Shown one piece after another: positions 24,913 through 34,394 of a stretch of DNA of 42,394 nucleotides (position 1 is the first letter of the stretch; every line of letters starts with the position of its first letter). This DNA comes from Paenibacillus alba (GTDB taxonomy: Bacteria > Bacillota > Bacilli > Paenibacillales > NBRC-103111), in the NCBI RefSeq assembly GCF_013204855.1, contig NZ_JABMKZ010000002.1, forward strand, positions 698,788 to 741,181. Reading direction: 5' to 3'. A program made the translations under genes and the position numbers. The notes beneath the pieces were generated by a model. That model had not been told where the DNA came from and made no database searches. It worked only from the letters and a program-made list of their open reading frames with translations.

Positions 24913-24944
24913 AAGGTAACCTCCGTTTTTTATAGCTTCATCGT

Positions 24945-26180
24945 TTAAGGCATAAAGGGAAGCAACTTTTCCAATGCATCGCCCTCCACCGCAGACGGAT
25001 CGCCTTCTATCCGCTCGAGGATATCCGAGATCCTCTGAGACCTGGGACGATCTTGCGTACTAAGCTGCATTTGGACAAAAGACAGCGGCAATTTAAGAAT
25101 TTCATTATATTTATCAGATACTGCCGGATCCAGACGAAGCTCTTCCAGCACGCTTTGCAGCACGGGCAGATAGCCGGTTAGGCCAAGCAGCTTTTTTTGA
25201 TTTTCTTTGGTGATCATAAATTGAATCAATTGAGTCGCATATTTGCTTTTATTATCACCGGACAAGGCTGCAAATGCCGTTAATTTGGGAACAAGCTTGT
25301 TTGCAGATGAGCCTGGGAGCGGCAGTAAGCCATAAGCGAATTTTCCTGCAATATAACGGTCAAACCATTCCACATTTTCCATCCCAGCCGCGTAAAATAA
25401 CGTTTTTCCCGTAATAAAATCGCTGGAAGCCAGATTATGCTGAAGCGGCTTCATCACCTTCGAATCGTAAACTAGCCCACGCCACATATACAGAAGCTCC
25501 GAAAGGCGAGCCGAGCGTGTCTCTCCCTCCATCCCTTCCCACAGATTCATGAAAAGGGATGGCAAATCTTTGTCGATAGCCAGCTCCTGCTGCCATTCTT
25601 TGGAACCGGAAGTCGTCCACGCTTGGATCGTTGAACCCAGCCTATTTAAATCGCTAAAAGAAAGCTGTTTCGCTGAGCCAATTCTGTTAACCAAATCCAG
25701 GTTATAAAAAAGCACAGGAATGGATGCCCCCAGAGGTACTGCCCATTCTTCCCCTTTATAACCGAACGCCGTAGTAAATGAAGCAACGATTTCACCAACA
25801 GGAGAGCCAGAAGCTGCCGGCATATACTTCCTTGTAGGCAGCAGCGCCCCCGATTCAGCTAATTCAGCCACTCCATATGAACTGCTCAGCTCAACGAGAT
25901 CTGGAGCCGTATTGGCAGAGAGGGAAGTAAGAAGCTCGTCGTACAAGTCTTGATAGGAACGAAACACCCGAACTTTCACATCCACCTGCGGATGTTCGCT
26001 CTGAAACTGCGAAAGGTAAGGCTCCCATGTTTTGTTGTACACCCAGCATTCCAGCTTCTCAACCTCCGAGCTTCGCTGCTCAGGAAAGCTGCGCACTTGG
26101 GAGAAATAGGTGGAATAGACAGCAAGACTCGCCATAACCAACATGATTAACACTATCCAAACTACGCCGGTCCTGTTCAT
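24945..26180 (-). CDS. Membrane-anchored extracellular solute-binding protein (family 1-like)
   Basis: The protein is about 411 residues. The N-terminal hydrophobic segment (about residues 6-26) lacks a lipobox cysteine, so the protein is probably anchored by an uncleaved signal rather than by lipid. The fold is supported by ECWVYNKTWEPYLSQFQSEHPQVDVKV, TAPDLVELSSSYGVAELAESGALLP and late segments typical of carbohydrate-type binding proteins. The ATG at 26180 has GGGGAG at proper spacing. It is the second binding protein in this cluster and has its own promoter-like sequence, so it may be a sensor adaptor rather than a transport receptor. That role is an inference. Confidence 0.8.
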   Translation of the reverse strand: MNRTGVVWIVLIMLVMASLAVYSTYFSQVRSFPEQRSSEVEKLECWVYNKTWEPYLSQFQSEHPQVDVKVRVFRSYQDLYDELLTSLSANTAPDLVELSSSYGVAELAESGALLPTRKYMPAASGSPVGEIVASFTTAFGYKGEEWAVPLGASIPVLFYNLDLVNRIGSAKQLSFSDLNRLGSTIQAWTTSGSKEWQQELAIDKDLPSLFMNLWEGMEGETRSARLSELLYMWRGLVYDSKVMKPLQHNLASSDFITGKTLFYAAGMENVEWFDRYIAGKFAYGLLPLPGSSANKLVPKLTAFAALSGDNKSKYATQLIQFMITKENQKKLLGLTGYLPVLQSVLEELRLDPAVSDKYNEILKLPLSFVQMQLSTQDRPRSQRISDILERIEGDPSAVEGDALEKLLPFMP

Positions 26181-26219
26181 CACTTACTCCCCTATCCGGA
26201 CTACCTCTTTGTTACCTAT

Positions 26220-26248
26220 AGTATATAAGGGAGTTTAGCAAAAGCCAA
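26220..26248 (-). promoter_or_regulatory. Promoter before the second binding protein
   Basis: On the minus strand TTGGCT (26243-26248) and TATACT (26220-26225) are separated by 17 nt, about 40 nt before the start codon. It suggests that the binding protein and phosphatase genes form a sub-operon. Confidence 0.45.
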
Positions 26249-26261
26249 AAATTAGATACGT

Positions 26262-27953
26262 TTACAGCGATAATCCTTTACCGCCTGATAGCTTGCTCGC
26301 GATAATTAACGAAATCAACGTTGTGAAGGTAAGTATAGAAGCAAGCGCAGCACCTGTACCGAAATTCGAAGTAATAACCTCGCTATAAATCGTGACGGAG
26401 ATCGTTGCCGTTGCCCCGTAATACAGCACTAAGGTAGAGCTTAATTCGTTGATTGTCGTAATCCAGCTCAAAATTGCTCCCGATAGAACACCTGGCGCCA
26501 TCAGCCTTCCCGTTGTTTTGAAAAATGTTTTCATGGGAGGTACACCTAGGCTGATCGACGCCTCTTCCACACTATGATCTAATTGATGCAGGATGGCTGT
26601 GCTGGACCTAATTGTGTAAGGAATTTTACGAACCACATAGGCAATAACCAAGATGAACCACGTCCCTGTCAGGACAATTGGCGGCTTATTGAATGCGATG
26701 ATCAGGCTGATTCCCAAAACAGTCCCTGGCATAACATAAGGAATCATAATAATGCCGTCTAAGAAAGCAGTCACTTTGGATTTGCGGCGCACGAGGATAT
26801 AAGCAATTAACATCCCTGCTACTACCATGATGATGATCGATAAAATGGAGTACGAATACGTATTGATAATCGCACGCGGAACACGAAACAACACTTCTTT
26901 ATAGCTCCCTAGACTAAAGCCACTTTGAAAAACGGGGCCTTTGGTCTTAATAAACGAAGTAATGATAACGGTGATCTGCGGGAGAATTGAAATACATGCC
27001 GGAATAAAAGCAAGAATCGTAAACACCCATTTGAGGAGCGGCTTCAGCTCTTTGACTTTCGGAGTCCGCATGCCGGTCATTGAGAAGTTTTTGCGTGAAA
27101 CAAAGTAGCGTTGACAGAAAAGAATGATCGTCGAGCACAAAATCAAAATAATACTAAGCGTACTGGCCATGGCTGGATTTCCACCCATTTCACTAATGAA
27201 TTGCTCATAGGCCAGAATTGGCAGTACCTTAAAGCCTTGACCCAGCAGCATCGGTGTTCCGAAATCGGCGAAGGAAGCCATGAACACCATCAGCGCTCCA
27301 GCTGACAAAGTGGGGAAAATAAGCGGCAAAGTAATGGTGCGAAGCCGCTGCCAGCTGTTCATCCCCAAGCTTTCGGAAGCTTCCTCCAGCGAGGTATCAA
27401 TCGTTTTGAGCGCTCCCGAGACATAGAGGAAGATGTGCGGGTAGAACTGCAGCGCGAACACAATCACAATACCGTGCCATCCATATATCGATGGGATATT
27501 GATCCCCAAGCTATGAATGAAACGCGTCAAGAAGCCATTATTGCCCATTAGCAATATCCACGAGTAGGCACCAATAAATGGCGGCGACAACAAAGAGGTA
27601 ATGACCATAATTTGCAGCAAACCTTTGAATTTAATGGCATATCTGCTAGTGACGTAAGCGAGTGGAACACCGATTAGAATGGCAAACACTGTCGCAATGG
27701 TAGAAACCATGAAGCTATTGATAAGGGCACCACGATAAAATTTCAGCTTCATAAACAAGATGTAATTCTGGATGGTAACTTGCCCATCTTCACTCAGGAA
27801 GCTATTCATCAGCAAAGAGAAAAGTGGATAAATAATGAAAGCAAACATAAACACATAGACCAACAGCGTCACGACTGTCCAGAAATCCCATTTGATTAAC
27901 AGCAGCCTTTGGGGGATGGTTGGCGGCGACTTAGGACCAAGAACCGACTGCAC
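26262..27953 (-). CDS. Fused double ABC transporter permease (AfuB/FbpB type)
   Basis: The protein has 563 residues with about 12 membrane helices in two homologous halves. Each half carries an EAA loop that contacts the ATPase: EASESLGMNSWQRLRTITLP (about 190) and EASISLGVPPMKTFFKTTGR (about 480). Double-length permeases of this kind serve Fe(III), 2-aminoethylphosphonate or hexose-phosphate importers. It overlaps the ATPase gene by 23 bp and is cotranscribed with it. The substrate is not determined by the permease itself. Confidence 0.88.
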   Translation of the reverse strand: MQSVLGPKSPPTIPQRLLLIKWDFWTVVTLLVYVFMFAFIIYPLFSLLMNSFLSEDGQVTIQNYILFMKLKFYRGALINSFMVSTIATVFAILIGVPLAYVTSRYAIKFKGLLQIMVITSLLSPPFIGAYSWILLMGNNGFLTRFIHSLGINIPSIYGWHGIVIVFALQFYPHIFLYVSGALKTIDTSLEEASESLGMNSWQRLRTITLPLIFPTLSAGALMVFMASFADFGTPMLLGQGFKVLPILAYEQFISEMGGNPAMASTLSIILILCSTIILFCQRYFVSRKNFSMTGMRTPKVKELKPLLKWVFTILAFIPACISILPQITVIITSFIKTKGPVFQSGFSLGSYKEVLFRVPRAIINTYSYSILSIIIMVVAGMLIAYILVRRKSKVTAFLDGIIMIPYVMPGTVLGISLIIAFNKPPIVLTGTWFILVIAYVVRKIPYTIRSSTAILHQLDHSVEEASISLGVPPMKTFFKTTGRLMAPGVLSGAILSWITTINELSSTLVLYYGATATISVTIYSEVITSNFGTGAALASILTFTTLISLIIASKLSGGKGLSL

Positions 27954-29040
27954 GATAGACCACCTCCTCGCCTGAGCCGTCGTACATCACCGATTGCTCA
28001 AGCTGAAGATCTAGGAAAACCAAGTCGTTCACTTGTAAAATTTGACGGCTAATCGCCAGATGCTGGTGTGCCTCAATCGTTTGCCCATTCCGCAGCTTAA
28101 TCGAGTAGCTGACCTTCTCCCCTAAGAAAGTAACGGTCTCGACAGTCCCCTCATACGTATAATCGGGAGAAGCGAACGTGCTGATTTTGACTAGTTCCGG
28201 ACGAATCGAGAACAATGATTTTCCTGAATATGGCTGATCTGTTGACAGTTTCGTCTTCTGATTCAGCAGCGTCACCTCGATCTGACTCGCCTCTCCATGG
28301 ACAACTTCACAGCCGGCTTCCAAGAAATTGGATGTTCCGATGAAGTTGGCTACGAATCGGTTTTGTGGATACAGATAGATCTCCTGCGGCGCAGCAATCT
28401 GCTGGACGCGGCCTTCACTTAGAACCGCGATGCGGTCGGAAACGGCCAATGCTTCCTCCTGATCATGTGTAACATAGATCGTAGTAATATTCAGCTCCTT
28501 TTGCAGCTTACGAATATCCGTACGCATTTTCACCCGAAGCTTGGCATCCAAGTTGGAGAGCGGCTCATCCATTAGCAGCAGGGAAGGGCGAATAACGATC
28601 GCCCTTGCCAACGCAATACGCTGCTGCTGCCCTCCGCTCATATTCGAAGGAATGCGGTCACGCAGATGCGTAAGCTCCACCATCTCCAACGCTTCCATGA
28701 CGCGCTTTTCAATCTCTGCTTTCCCTACATTGCGGGCTTTCAAGCCATAAGCAACGTTATCGAAGACGCTCATATGCGGGAAAATCGCATAATTTTGAAA
28801 TACCATTCCGATATTGCGCTCATGGGTAGGAATATCATTAATGAGCCGATCACCGAAATAAATATCTCCTTCTTCTTGCCTGTAAAATCCGGCAATCGTG
28901 CGCAGCAGCGTCGTTTTCCCACAGCCGCTTGGCCCCAGCAAGGTGAAAAACTCGCCATCTTGAATGGTAAAATGCGCATCATTGACGGCTTTGCTCTCGC
29001 CGAAATATTTGGTTACATGGTCAAAAACTACCCGATTCAT
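27931..29040 (-). CDS. ABC importer ATP-binding protein (AfuC/FbpC/PotA type)
   Basis: The protein has 369 residues with Walker A GPSGCGKT at 36-43, signature MSGGQ at 134-138, Walker B LLLMDEP at 154-160 and a C-terminal TOBE-type regulatory domain of about 130 residues (FVANFIGTSNF onward, FSIRPELVKI). This is the energising subunit of the importer formed with the double permease and the lipoprotein next to it. AGGAGG precedes the ATG. It starts 21 nt after the binding-protein stop. Confidence 0.92.
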   Translation of the reverse strand: MNRVVFDHVTKYFGESKAVNDAHFTIQDGEFFTLLGPSGCGKTTLLRTIAGFYRQEEGDIYFGDRLINDIPTHERNIGMVFQNYAIFPHMSVFDNVAYGLKARNVGKAEIEKRVMEALEMVELTHLRDRIPSNMSGGQQQRIALARAIVIRPSLLLMDEPLSNLDAKLRVKMRTDIRKLQKELNITTIYVTHDQEEALAVSDRIAVLSEGRVQQIAAPQEIYLYPQNRFVANFIGTSNFLEAGCEVVHGEASQIEVTLLNQKTKLSTDQPYSGKSLFSIRPELVKISTFASPDYTYEGTVETVTFLGEKVSYSIKLRNGQTIEAHQHLAISRQILQVNDLVFLDLQLEQSVMYDGSGEEVVYRAVGSWS

Positions 29041-29061
29041 AGAGATCCTCCTATCTGCTGA

Positions 29062-30138
29062 TTACTCTTGCCCTGTTATAATTTTGGAGAATCTTTTGAT
29101 GACATCATTTTTGTTAGCCGCAGACCAGATGAAGTCATAGTTTACTAGCTTGATATCCTTCGTTTGCGGAAGTCCTTCGACAGGAGCAACATCTTTCCGT
29201 ACGGAACGACGCTTGAATTCTTTCTGAATCAGCTCTTGGACATCCTTGCTCACAAGGAAATCAATGAATTGCTTCGCTTGGCTTAAGTTTTTGCTGCCTT
29301 TAATGATGGCCGCTGCATCCGGTACCGCAGAAGTTCCTTCCGACGGATAAAGAACGCCGATTTTCGAACCACCCTCAATGTAGCGAATAGCCGCATCCTC
29401 CAACGTGATGCCAAGTGCGAATTCCTTATCAGGCACTCCACGCTGCACTAAACTTGAGCTGGAGAGCAGTTTGCCATCCAAATTGGCATTCAGCTTTTTC
29501 ACATAATCCCAGCCTTTGCCATCGTCTCTGCCGAATGCTGTCAGCATGGTAACCAGCTGTGTATAGGATGAACCTGATTTCGCAGGATCGGCGTAAGCAA
29601 TTTTGCCTTTCCACTTGGGATCGAGCAAATCTTTCCATGATGTTGGAAGCTCATTTTCCTTAACGAGCTCTTTGTTGTAGGTAATGACCATTGGCAGAGC
29701 ATTGAACGGCGTCCAGACATTAAAGACATCGACATAAGCAGGAAGTAAATTATCAATCTCTTTGGTGATATAGGGTTCAAAAAATTGTTTGTAAGCCTCC
29801 AAGGAATCCGCGCCGCCAGCCCAGAACACATCGCCTAACGGATTCTGCGTTTCCGCTTGCACCCGTTTAAGCAGATCGCCGGTTCCCCCAGTAATTAACT
29901 GAACCTCGATGCCAGTGCGGTCTTGAAACTCTTTAATAATGGGATTATTAATTTCAGCTGCATTGGGTGAATACAGTGTCAATTTGCCCTTGCCGGCGGC
30001 TGGTGCGGTTTCCTTCGTTGCTGCTGCCGGAGAACCTGCTGCTCCGCTTGTTCCTCCTGAAGAGCTTGTCCCACATCCCGTTACGACTGAAGCTAAAAGC
30101 ACTGTTGCAGATACCCCTGTGATCCACGATTTTCTCAT
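29062..30138 (-). CDS. ABC transporter substrate-binding lipoprotein (AfuA/FbpA-like)
   Basis: The protein has 358 residues. A signal peptide ends at lipobox SVVTGC with Cys22, followed by a Ser/Gly/Ala-rich linker and a periplasmic-binding-protein type 2 domain beginning GKLTLYSPNAAEINNPII. QNPLGDVFWAGGADSLEAYK and PKWKGKIAYADP match the iron, phosphonate or hexose-phosphate binding family. The conserved tyrosine pair typical of Fe(III)-binding FbpA is not obvious by eye, which together with the adjacent YesMN-type pair favours a phosphorylated organic ligand. GGAGG precedes the ATG. It has its own promoter and is first in the transport operon. Confidence 0.88.
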   Translation of the reverse strand: MRKSWITGVSATVLLASVVTGCGTSSSGGTSGAAGSPAAATKETAPAAGKGKLTLYSPNAAEINNPIIKEFQDRTGIEVQLITGGTGDLLKRVQAETQNPLGDVFWAGGADSLEAYKQFFEPYITKEIDNLLPAYVDVFNVWTPFNALPMVITYNKELVKENELPTSWKDLLDPKWKGKIAYADPAKSGSSYTQLVTMLTAFGRDDGKGWDYVKKLNANLDGKLLSSSSLVQRGVPDKEFALGITLEDAAIRYIEGGSKIGVLYPSEGTSAVPDAAAIIKGSKNLSQAKQFIDFLVSKDVQELIQKEFKRRSVRKDVAPVEGLPQTKDIKLVNYDFIWSAANKNDVIKRFSKIITGQE

Positions 30139-30189
30139 TGTGTCGACCTCCGTCTAATGTAAGGTTTATTAACAATTCCTTATAAGATA

Positions 30190-30218
30190 ACTATACGGAC
30201 TACACAAAAACTTCACAA
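30190..30218 (-). promoter_or_regulatory. Promoter of the importer operon
   Basis: On the minus strand TTGTGA (30213-30218) and TATAGT (30190-30195) are separated by 17 nt, 52 nt before the lipoprotein start. Upstream AT-rich sequence could hold sites for the AraC-type response regulator encoded next door. Confidence 0.6.
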
Positions 30219-30282
30219 TGCGAGGATTTTTCCTAATTGTTTAAAAAAATGATCACTTTGAAACCGAATACATTTTAAAAAC

Positions 30283-30313
30283 AAGAGAAAAACCCACCAT
30301 TGCGTTCGGCGGG
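30283..30313 (-). terminator. Terminator after the response-regulator gene
   Basis: On the minus strand CCCGCC pairs with GGTGGG (one G-U) and TTTTTCTC follows. It lies 44 nt past the response-regulator stop and separates the regulatory pair from the importer operon. Confidence 0.6.
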
Positions 30314-30356
30314 CACTCATTCATATGTTCATTTTATTCACATGCACATCACATAT

Positions 30357-31604
30357 CTATTTATCGTAACCTCGACTATTTCGAAACTCTGTTGGTGTTT
30401 TCCCCGTATATTTACGAAAAATCTGACTGAAATACCTGGCATCCTGATAGCCAACTGACACTGAAACCTCGTTGATACGAGCATCCGGAAGGCCTAACAG
30501 TTGTTTGGCCTGCTCCATCCTAATATGCGTCACATAGTCAATGAAGCTCGTTCCAACCCGCTTGCGAAACAGCCGGCTAAAGTGCGCTTCACTCATATGA
30601 AGCAGCGCAGCCAGCTTGCTTAGGGAAATATCCTCAGCATAGCGACTTTGAATATATGCTTCAATCTGCCTGAAGTTGTCCGCATTAGGCAGCGCCGCTT
30701 GCCCCGTCCACTGCATAATATCTCCAAACTCACGGATAGCTTGCTCAGTTCCCGGCCTTTTATTCCCCAGCGCAACCGAAGCTTCACGGAAAGCCGTGCG
30801 AATATGTTTATGCTTATGATGCACCAAACTCACGCCGAAGGCGAGCTCAAGCTTGCCTTCACAAGCTGTGCGAATGTGCCGCAGATGTTCGATGAGATTG
30901 AATGACCCATTAAGCATCATAAAGGCAATCCGGCTTTCATCGAACGGAATCGAAGTGCTCAGACTTCGACTCTCCATTTGTGCGCAAACTTGATCCCAAA
31001 GCAGCACTTTCGACTCGTCACTCAGCCATCTGGCATCCATCTCGGTTAGCACAACTCGAAAACCATCCGCTTCCAACGGAATACGTTCTAGCATCTCTTC
31101 GAGCATCCTGCAGGAGATATCATCGGCGATCCCTAGCATCTGATCATGAAGCAGCTTCTCCAAGATTAAGACTTGCCCCTGCTCCAGCTGTTCGTGCAGA
31201 TTCTGCAGAGCGGCAGCATGATCCCTGCTGTTCCCGATCTGTTCACATACACGCGCGACAACCTTCATCAACTCGTCCGGGTTGGTTGGCTTCAGCACGA
31301 AATCGGAAGCCTGTAATTTGATCGCTTGATGCGCATAGGAGAAATCATCAAATCCCGTGAGGAAAATAACCTTCAGCTGGGGCAGCTGGCTGCGTGCTTG
31401 TGCGGCGAGTGTCAATCCGTCCATCCCAGGCATGCGAATATCCGTTATCAAAATGTCCGGCCTTCTTTCCATTACCAACTGCAAAGCCTCTTCCCCATCA
31501 GTAGCTTCTGCCACGATGCTGCAGCCTATTTCATCCCAATCTACCGTGTGTTTCAAACCTTCGCGAATCAGCCATTCGTCATCCGCAATAACGATGTTAT
31601 ACAT
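30357..31604 (-). CDS. YesN-type response regulator with AraC DNA-binding domain
   Basis: The protein has 415 residues. The receiver domain has acidic residues ADDE (7-10), phosphoacceptor Asp55 (ILITDIRMPG) and Lys of LKPTNPDEL (about 104). The C terminus is an AraC-type double helix-turn-helix (ISLSKLAALLHMSEAHFSRLF and INEVSVSVGYQDARYFSQIF). The ATG has GGAGGT upstream and overlaps the kinase gene by 8 bp. It most likely activates the adjacent importer operon, in the manner of HptR or YesN. Confidence 0.92.
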   Translation of the reverse strand: MYNIVIADDEWLIREGLKHTVDWDEIGCSIVAEATDGEEALQLVMERRPDILITDIRMPGMDGLTLAAQARSQLPQLKVIFLTGFDDFSYAHQAIKLQASDFVLKPTNPDELMKVVARVCEQIGNSRDHAAALQNLHEQLEQGQVLILEKLLHDQMLGIADDISCRMLEEMLERIPLEADGFRVVLTEMDARWLSDESKVLLWDQVCAQMESRSLSTSIPFDESRIAFMMLNGSFNLIEHLRHIRTACEGKLELAFGVSLVHHKHKHIRTAFREASVALGNKRPGTEQAIREFGDIMQWTGQAALPNADNFRQIEAYIQSRYAEDISLSKLAALLHMSEAHFSRLFRKRVGTSFIDYVTHIRMEQAKQLLGLPDARINEVSVSVGYQDARYFSQIFRKYTGKTPTEFRNSRGYDK

Positions 31605-33411
31605 AGGTATCTACCTCCGATGGATGATGAATGACCGGGATGCGTAAAATCACCTTCGTGCCGACACCAACTTCACTTTGAATATCCAGTACGTACGAAG
31701 ATCCGAAGTGCAGCGCAAGACGACGCCTCAAATTACTGAGTCCTATCCCCGTTTTCCCCTCACGATCTGAAATGTAACTATCATCGCCGGCTAGGGTTGC
31801 CAGCTTCTCTGCTGCAATTCCTACGCCATCATCTTCCACGACAATTTGCACCATATCGTCAACCCGCTTACCCTCAATTTTCAGAAAACCGGAACCTTTC
31901 TTCATCTCAAGCCCATGACTAATCGCATTTTCCACAATAGGCTGGATGAGAAGCTTAGGCACATACAGATCGAGAATTTCCTCATGAATGTGTAATTGCA
32001 CATCAATTTTATCTCGATACCTAACTTCTTGAATCCTCAAATAGTTATGAATTTGCTTCAAATCTTCTCGAATTTGAATCACGGGATTGCTACGGTTGAT
32101 GCTGAAGCGTAAAAGCTCGCCTAATGCTACAGCCGTTTTACTGATAGGTTCTATCCGGTGAAGGCGCGCCATCCAATTGATCGAGTCCAGCGCATTGTAT
32201 AGAAAATGCGGGGTAAACTGAGCTTGAATCGCTTTGAGCTCCGCTTCCTGCACCTTCAATTGCTTCGCATAAATTTGATCAATCAGATGTTTGATCCGCT
32301 GCAGCATTTGATTAAAGCTTAAGCCCAGATGCCCTACTTCATCCTGATATTTGGACGTGAATACCACATCCAAGTTCCCCTTCTCCACATCTTTCATCAA
32401 CAGGCGAAGCTTGCGGAGCGGACGTGTAATATATTCTGCGAGCAAATAAGCCAGACAATAGGAAATCAGCATACCGGCAAGAACAATAAACACCGTTAAA
32501 TTGCGAATACTTGAACTCTCTTGTGTCAAAGCCTTTACGGGAATCACACTTACAAGCTTAAAGCCCGACGTATCCGAGGTATCGTAAATCACCATATTAT
32601 CCGACTTGCTGTCCTTGTCTTTGCTGCGAAAAAAGCCTTTTTTGCCTTGCAGCACTTTCGTCATATATGTCTTATCCAGACGAGTGCCCACCTGCTGCTT
32701 GTAGGGCAAGCTGGAAATCACATAGCCGCTGCTATCCAGCAGATAGACCTCCCCACCTGGATATTGATTAGCTTTATCATACTTATAGGCCAAGGCCGGC
32801 TCCATAATATTGACCACAAAATACCCAAGCGGCAAACCGGAGTCAACCTGTTTTAACTGGCGCCCCGAGCTCAACACGGCACCATAGTCTTCGATTTTTT
32901 TGAGCGAATAATTGGTATCCCAGACGACGTTGCCTCCGGCCATTCTAGCTTTCCGAATCAACCCCCAATTGGGATTGTAGTCGCGGTACACATTCGGCAA
33001 TAAATCCCCCGTAAAATAACGATCACCATTTTCACCAAGCACATATAACTCAATGTCCCATACTTTAAAACCAAGAAAGCTGTTCAATAGTTGGGTTACC
33101 GTCTGTTCGTCTTGATATTTCTCTTGAATGCTTCTGTCGGCAGGTTTCGCTAAAATCTTCTGAATGTCTCTATTGCTGTAAATATACATGGACAATTGCT
33201 CAATATCCTTCACGAAATAGGTCAAACTGTAATTCACCTGAGACAAGTTTTCCAAAATAATTTCGCATGCTTTAATTTGAATTTCACTAGAAGCTTTCCG
33301 GTACGAGAATGTTCCCAAAAAAGCAAGCGGAATGACGGCAATAATAAGAAGCAGCAACGTCAGCTTTGTTTTCAGCTCCCATGCATGTATGCGGTTACTC
33401 CACTGAGCCAC
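31597..33411 (-). CDS. YesM/LytS-type sensor histidine kinase
   Basis: The protein is about 604 residues. It has a membrane helix near residues 15-38, a ~260-residue extracellular dCache-like sensor, a second helix near 305-325, a HAMP domain (LAEYITRPLRKLRLLMKDVEKG), the His-kinase block QFTPHFLYN with phosphoacceptor His402, and a C-terminal ATPase domain (LIQPIVENAISHG, DDGVGI, GIGLSNLRRRL). The GTG at 33411 was chosen because GGAGGAGG lies 7 nt upstream; the in-frame ATG at 33432 places that site inside the gene. It pairs with the response regulator whose gene it overlaps. Confidence 0.9.
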   Translation of the reverse strand: MAQWSNRIHAWELKTKLTLLLLIIAVIPLAFLGTFSYRKASSEIQIKACEIILENLSQVNYSLTYFVKDIEQLSMYIYSNRDIQKILAKPADRSIQEKYQDEQTVTQLLNSFLGFKVWDIELYVLGENGDRYFTGDLLPNVYRDYNPNWGLIRKARMAGGNVVWDTNYSLKKIEDYGAVLSSGRQLKQVDSGLPLGYFVVNIMEPALAYKYDKANQYPGGEVYLLDSSGYVISSLPYKQQVGTRLDKTYMTKVLQGKKGFFRSKDKDSKSDNMVIYDTSDTSGFKLVSVIPVKALTQESSSIRNLTVFIVLAGMLISYCLAYLLAEYITRPLRKLRLLMKDVEKGNLDVVFTSKYQDEVGHLGLSFNQMLQRIKHLIDQIYAKQLKVQEAELKAIQAQFTPHFLYNALDSINWMARLHRIEPISKTAVALGELLRFSINRSNPVIQIREDLKQIHNYLRIQEVRYRDKIDVQLHIHEEILDLYVPKLLIQPIVENAISHGLEMKKGSGFLKIEGKRVDDMVQIVVEDDGVGIAAEKLATLAGDDSYISDREGKTGIGLSNLRRRLALHFGSSYVLDIQSEVGVGTKVILRIPVIHHPSEVDTYV

Positions 33412-33452
33412 TAAGCTTCCTCCTCCGTCCATGTCTGATTTCTATTTTTCTT

Positions 33453-33481
33453 ATCATAACGACTAGTTCTTATTTAAGCAA
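33453..33481 (-). promoter_or_regulatory. Promoter of the kinase/response-regulator pair
   Basis: On the minus strand TTGCTT (33476-33481) and TATGAT (33453-33458) are separated by 17 nt, about 40 nt before the GTG start. Confidence 0.6.
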
Positions 33482-33561
33482 TATGCCTTGGCGACATCGG
33501 GATCACCAGGACTATCATCCGCAAATCAGCAATTGCAGTCCAAATCAAAGCGAAATGGAAC

Positions 33562-33602
33562 GAAAAAAGGCTGTACCTGTAGTAAAAACTACAAGACAGC
33601 CG
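33562..33602 (-). terminator. Terminator after the methyltransferase gene
   Basis: GGCTGT/ACAGCC outer arms and TTGTAGT/ACTACAG inner arms on the minus strand form a long hairpin followed by TTTTTTCG. It is 14 nt past the methyltransferase stop. Confidence 0.85.
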
Positions 33603-33615
33603 CAATCGCTTTCTT

Positions 33616-34371
33616 CTAAACCTCGCCCCAATAAACTAGCGTCTCATAATCAAAATGAACAACGCCCTCCTGCTGGGTCCTATCGAATATCGCTTCGATC
33701 TCGGCGATCATCGGCTCGTAATTCGCATGCCCAGGCAAAGGGCTGTAGGAGGACGAAAGCAATCGTCCCTTCAATGCCTCCAAATCAAGCGCCTGGCCCA
33801 TGGTAAATTGTGCTTGCTTCATACCGCCTTGTTTGAAAAATTGCGCCAAACTGTCAGCTGATATATTCTTGTGCTTCACTTGCTCATAATCCGTACCGAA
33901 TGTAAGAAGCAGTTGTTCATACGCCTCCAGAAACGGAGTACCCTCGGTTAAACGCGAGTTCCATATGAGGACTACCTTGCCCCCCGGTTTTAAAATTCTC
34001 CGAAACTCCGCTTGTGTCGCGGCTCGATCAAACCAATGAAAAGATTGCGCACATACGATAAAATCGACGGATTGATCGGATAAACCTGTCGCCTCCGCTG
34101 CGCCACCAACCGCCTGAAATTTCGCTTCGGTATTCAGCTTCTGTTCGGCAGCTAAGCGCATCGCCTGATTCGGCTCGACAGCTATGACATTGCTTCCCCG
34201 TGCCAGAAGCAGACTGGAGAAAATGCCAGTTCCAGCTCCAACATCAGCCACAGTGCTGCCTTGGCTCAGTCCAACAACGCTGTACAAATAATCAAGCATT
34301 GCCGCTGGATACGTCGGACGGTATTTCACATAGACATCAACACGATTTGAGAACCTTTCTTTATTGTCCAT
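33616..34371 (-). CDS. Class I SAM-dependent methyltransferase
   Basis: The protein is about 251 residues. Motif I is VADVGAGTGIFSSLLLARG (about residues 40-58), followed by the acidic VIAVEPN and the post-motif VDFIVCAQSFHWFD, then FRRILKPGGKVVLIWNSR. This is the common fold of UbiE-like small-molecule methyltransferases. The acceptor is unknown. The ATG at 34371 was preferred over an in-frame TTG 6 nt upstream; GGAG lies 11 nt before the ATG, so the TTG remains possible. It follows the VOC gene by 23 nt and is probably cotranscribed with it. Confidence 0.85.
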   Translation of the reverse strand: MDNKERFSNRVDVYVKYRPTYPAAMLDYLYSVVGLSQGSTVADVGAGTGIFSSLLLARGSNVIAVEPNQAMRLAAEQKLNTEAKFQAVGGAAEATGLSDQSVDFIVCAQSFHWFDRAATQAEFRRILKPGGKVVLIWNSRLTEGTPFLEAYEQLLLTFGTDYEQVKHKNISADSLAQFFKQGGMKQAQFTMGQALDLEALKGRLLSSSYSPLPGHANYEPMIAEIEAIFDRTQQEGVVHFDYETLVYWGEV

Positions 34372-34394
34372 ATTCAATCACACTCCGCTTTCAT

